Part shown: in pieces, positions 63,864 to 64,000 of the stretch | Position numbering within the stretch: position 1 is the stretch's first letter | How the letters are laid out: every line of letters begins with the position of its first letter | From: Candidatus Fukatsuia endosymbiont of Tuberolachnus salignus | Lineage (GTDB): Bacteria > Pseudomonadota > Gammaproteobacteria > Enterobacterales > Enterobacteriaceae | NCBI RefSeq assembly: GCF_964030845.1 | Contig: NZ_OZ034983.1 | Location: 2,232,001-2,296,000 of the forward strand | Direction of reading: 5' to 3' | DNA: 64,000 bases | Translations under genes and position numbers: made by a program | The notes under the pieces: generated by a model | Databases searched by the model: none | Told to the model about the DNA's origin: nothing | Seen by the model: only the letters and a program-made list of their open reading frames with translations

Positions 63864-64000
63864 TTATGATGCGATGCTAAGTTCTTTTTCGTGGGTGAAG
63901 TGCCCGTCCCAATGGGTTTTCATTGGCAGCTTATTTTTGCGGTAGAGGTCAAATAATCGGATTGCCCCTTTGCGTAGTAAAACCGGTTGGTATTTGATAA
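63864..64000 (-). CDS. C-terminal end of an unknown protein running off the right edge
   Basis: The minus strand reads IKYQPVLLRKGAIRLFDLYR and MKTHWDGHFTHEKELSIAS to a stop at 63864. The only open frame of the three. Too little to assign. 63706-63863 shows no gene. Confidence 0.4.
   Translation of the reverse strand, partial: IKYQPVLLRKGAIRLFDLYRKNKLPMKTHWDGHFTHEKELSIAS

Noticed and set aside
1..64000. CRISPR array
   Set aside because: No regularly spaced direct repeats were seen; the only tandem repeats are the 49-bp duplication and the 21-bp units.

Overview
The window looks like an accessory, decaying part of a gammaproteobacterial (Enterobacterales-like) chromosome. The type I would expect is an insect symbiont such as Regiella, Hamiltonella or Fukatsuia. 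This is inferred from a broken lambdoid prophage, at least seven insertion-sequence families, many recent frameshifts, a giant RTX-type toxin and several type III effector-like genes. No housekeeping gene is present, so genus is not proven.

Layout. (1) 1-6198: the 5' end of a giant modular toxin-like gene leaving the left edge, an IS5/IS21 chimera, a second copy of phage spanin genes, a dead IS4-family element between 139-bp inverted repeats, and IS110 copy 1. (2) 6199-18269: a giant toxin locus of about 4,000 codons. It has repeated N-terminal modules, a cholera/pertussis-type ADP-ribosyltransferase-like domain, a TcdA/TcdB-like pore domain, FG-GAP repeats and RTX repeats. IS110 cuts its 5' end and a C7-tract frameshift splits it. 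(3) 18461-19561: IS481 and IS630 remnants. (4) 19562-49696: a lambdoid siphophage prophage without its left end. It runs antirepressor, O/DnaC-type replication, RusA, Q, late promoter, lysis, terminase, head and lambda-type tail genes (V, G/GT, H, M, L, K, I, J). At least four structural or packaging genes are broken (small terminase, coat, tape measure, J). (5) 49947-51400: an IS91-type element. (6) 51855-58729: cargo with a secreted NTF2-like protein, a probable T3SS chaperone-effector pair, IS5 and ISAs1 remnants, and a frameshifted ankyrin-deiminase gene. (7) 59423-64000: phage tail-assembly remnant, a tRNA-Arg 3' fragment, a tyrosine integrase with excisionase, a PAS-LuxR regulator and small proteins of another mobile element that continues to the right.

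How it fits together. The prophage is a carrier for host-interaction genes. An LRR effector-like gene lies between Q and holin, where Stx phages carry stx. Three AT-rich ORFs sit between tail genes H/M, M/L and K/I, and one of these has a bipartite nuclear-localisation-like motif. More effector-like genes lie just beyond the right end. The phage itself looks dead, but most cargo frames are open. The two identical IS110 copies each carry a structured leader. Its loops repeat the shared target flank (GCCCTTA) and the element's own right end (ACGGTATCT), as expected of a bridge RNA.
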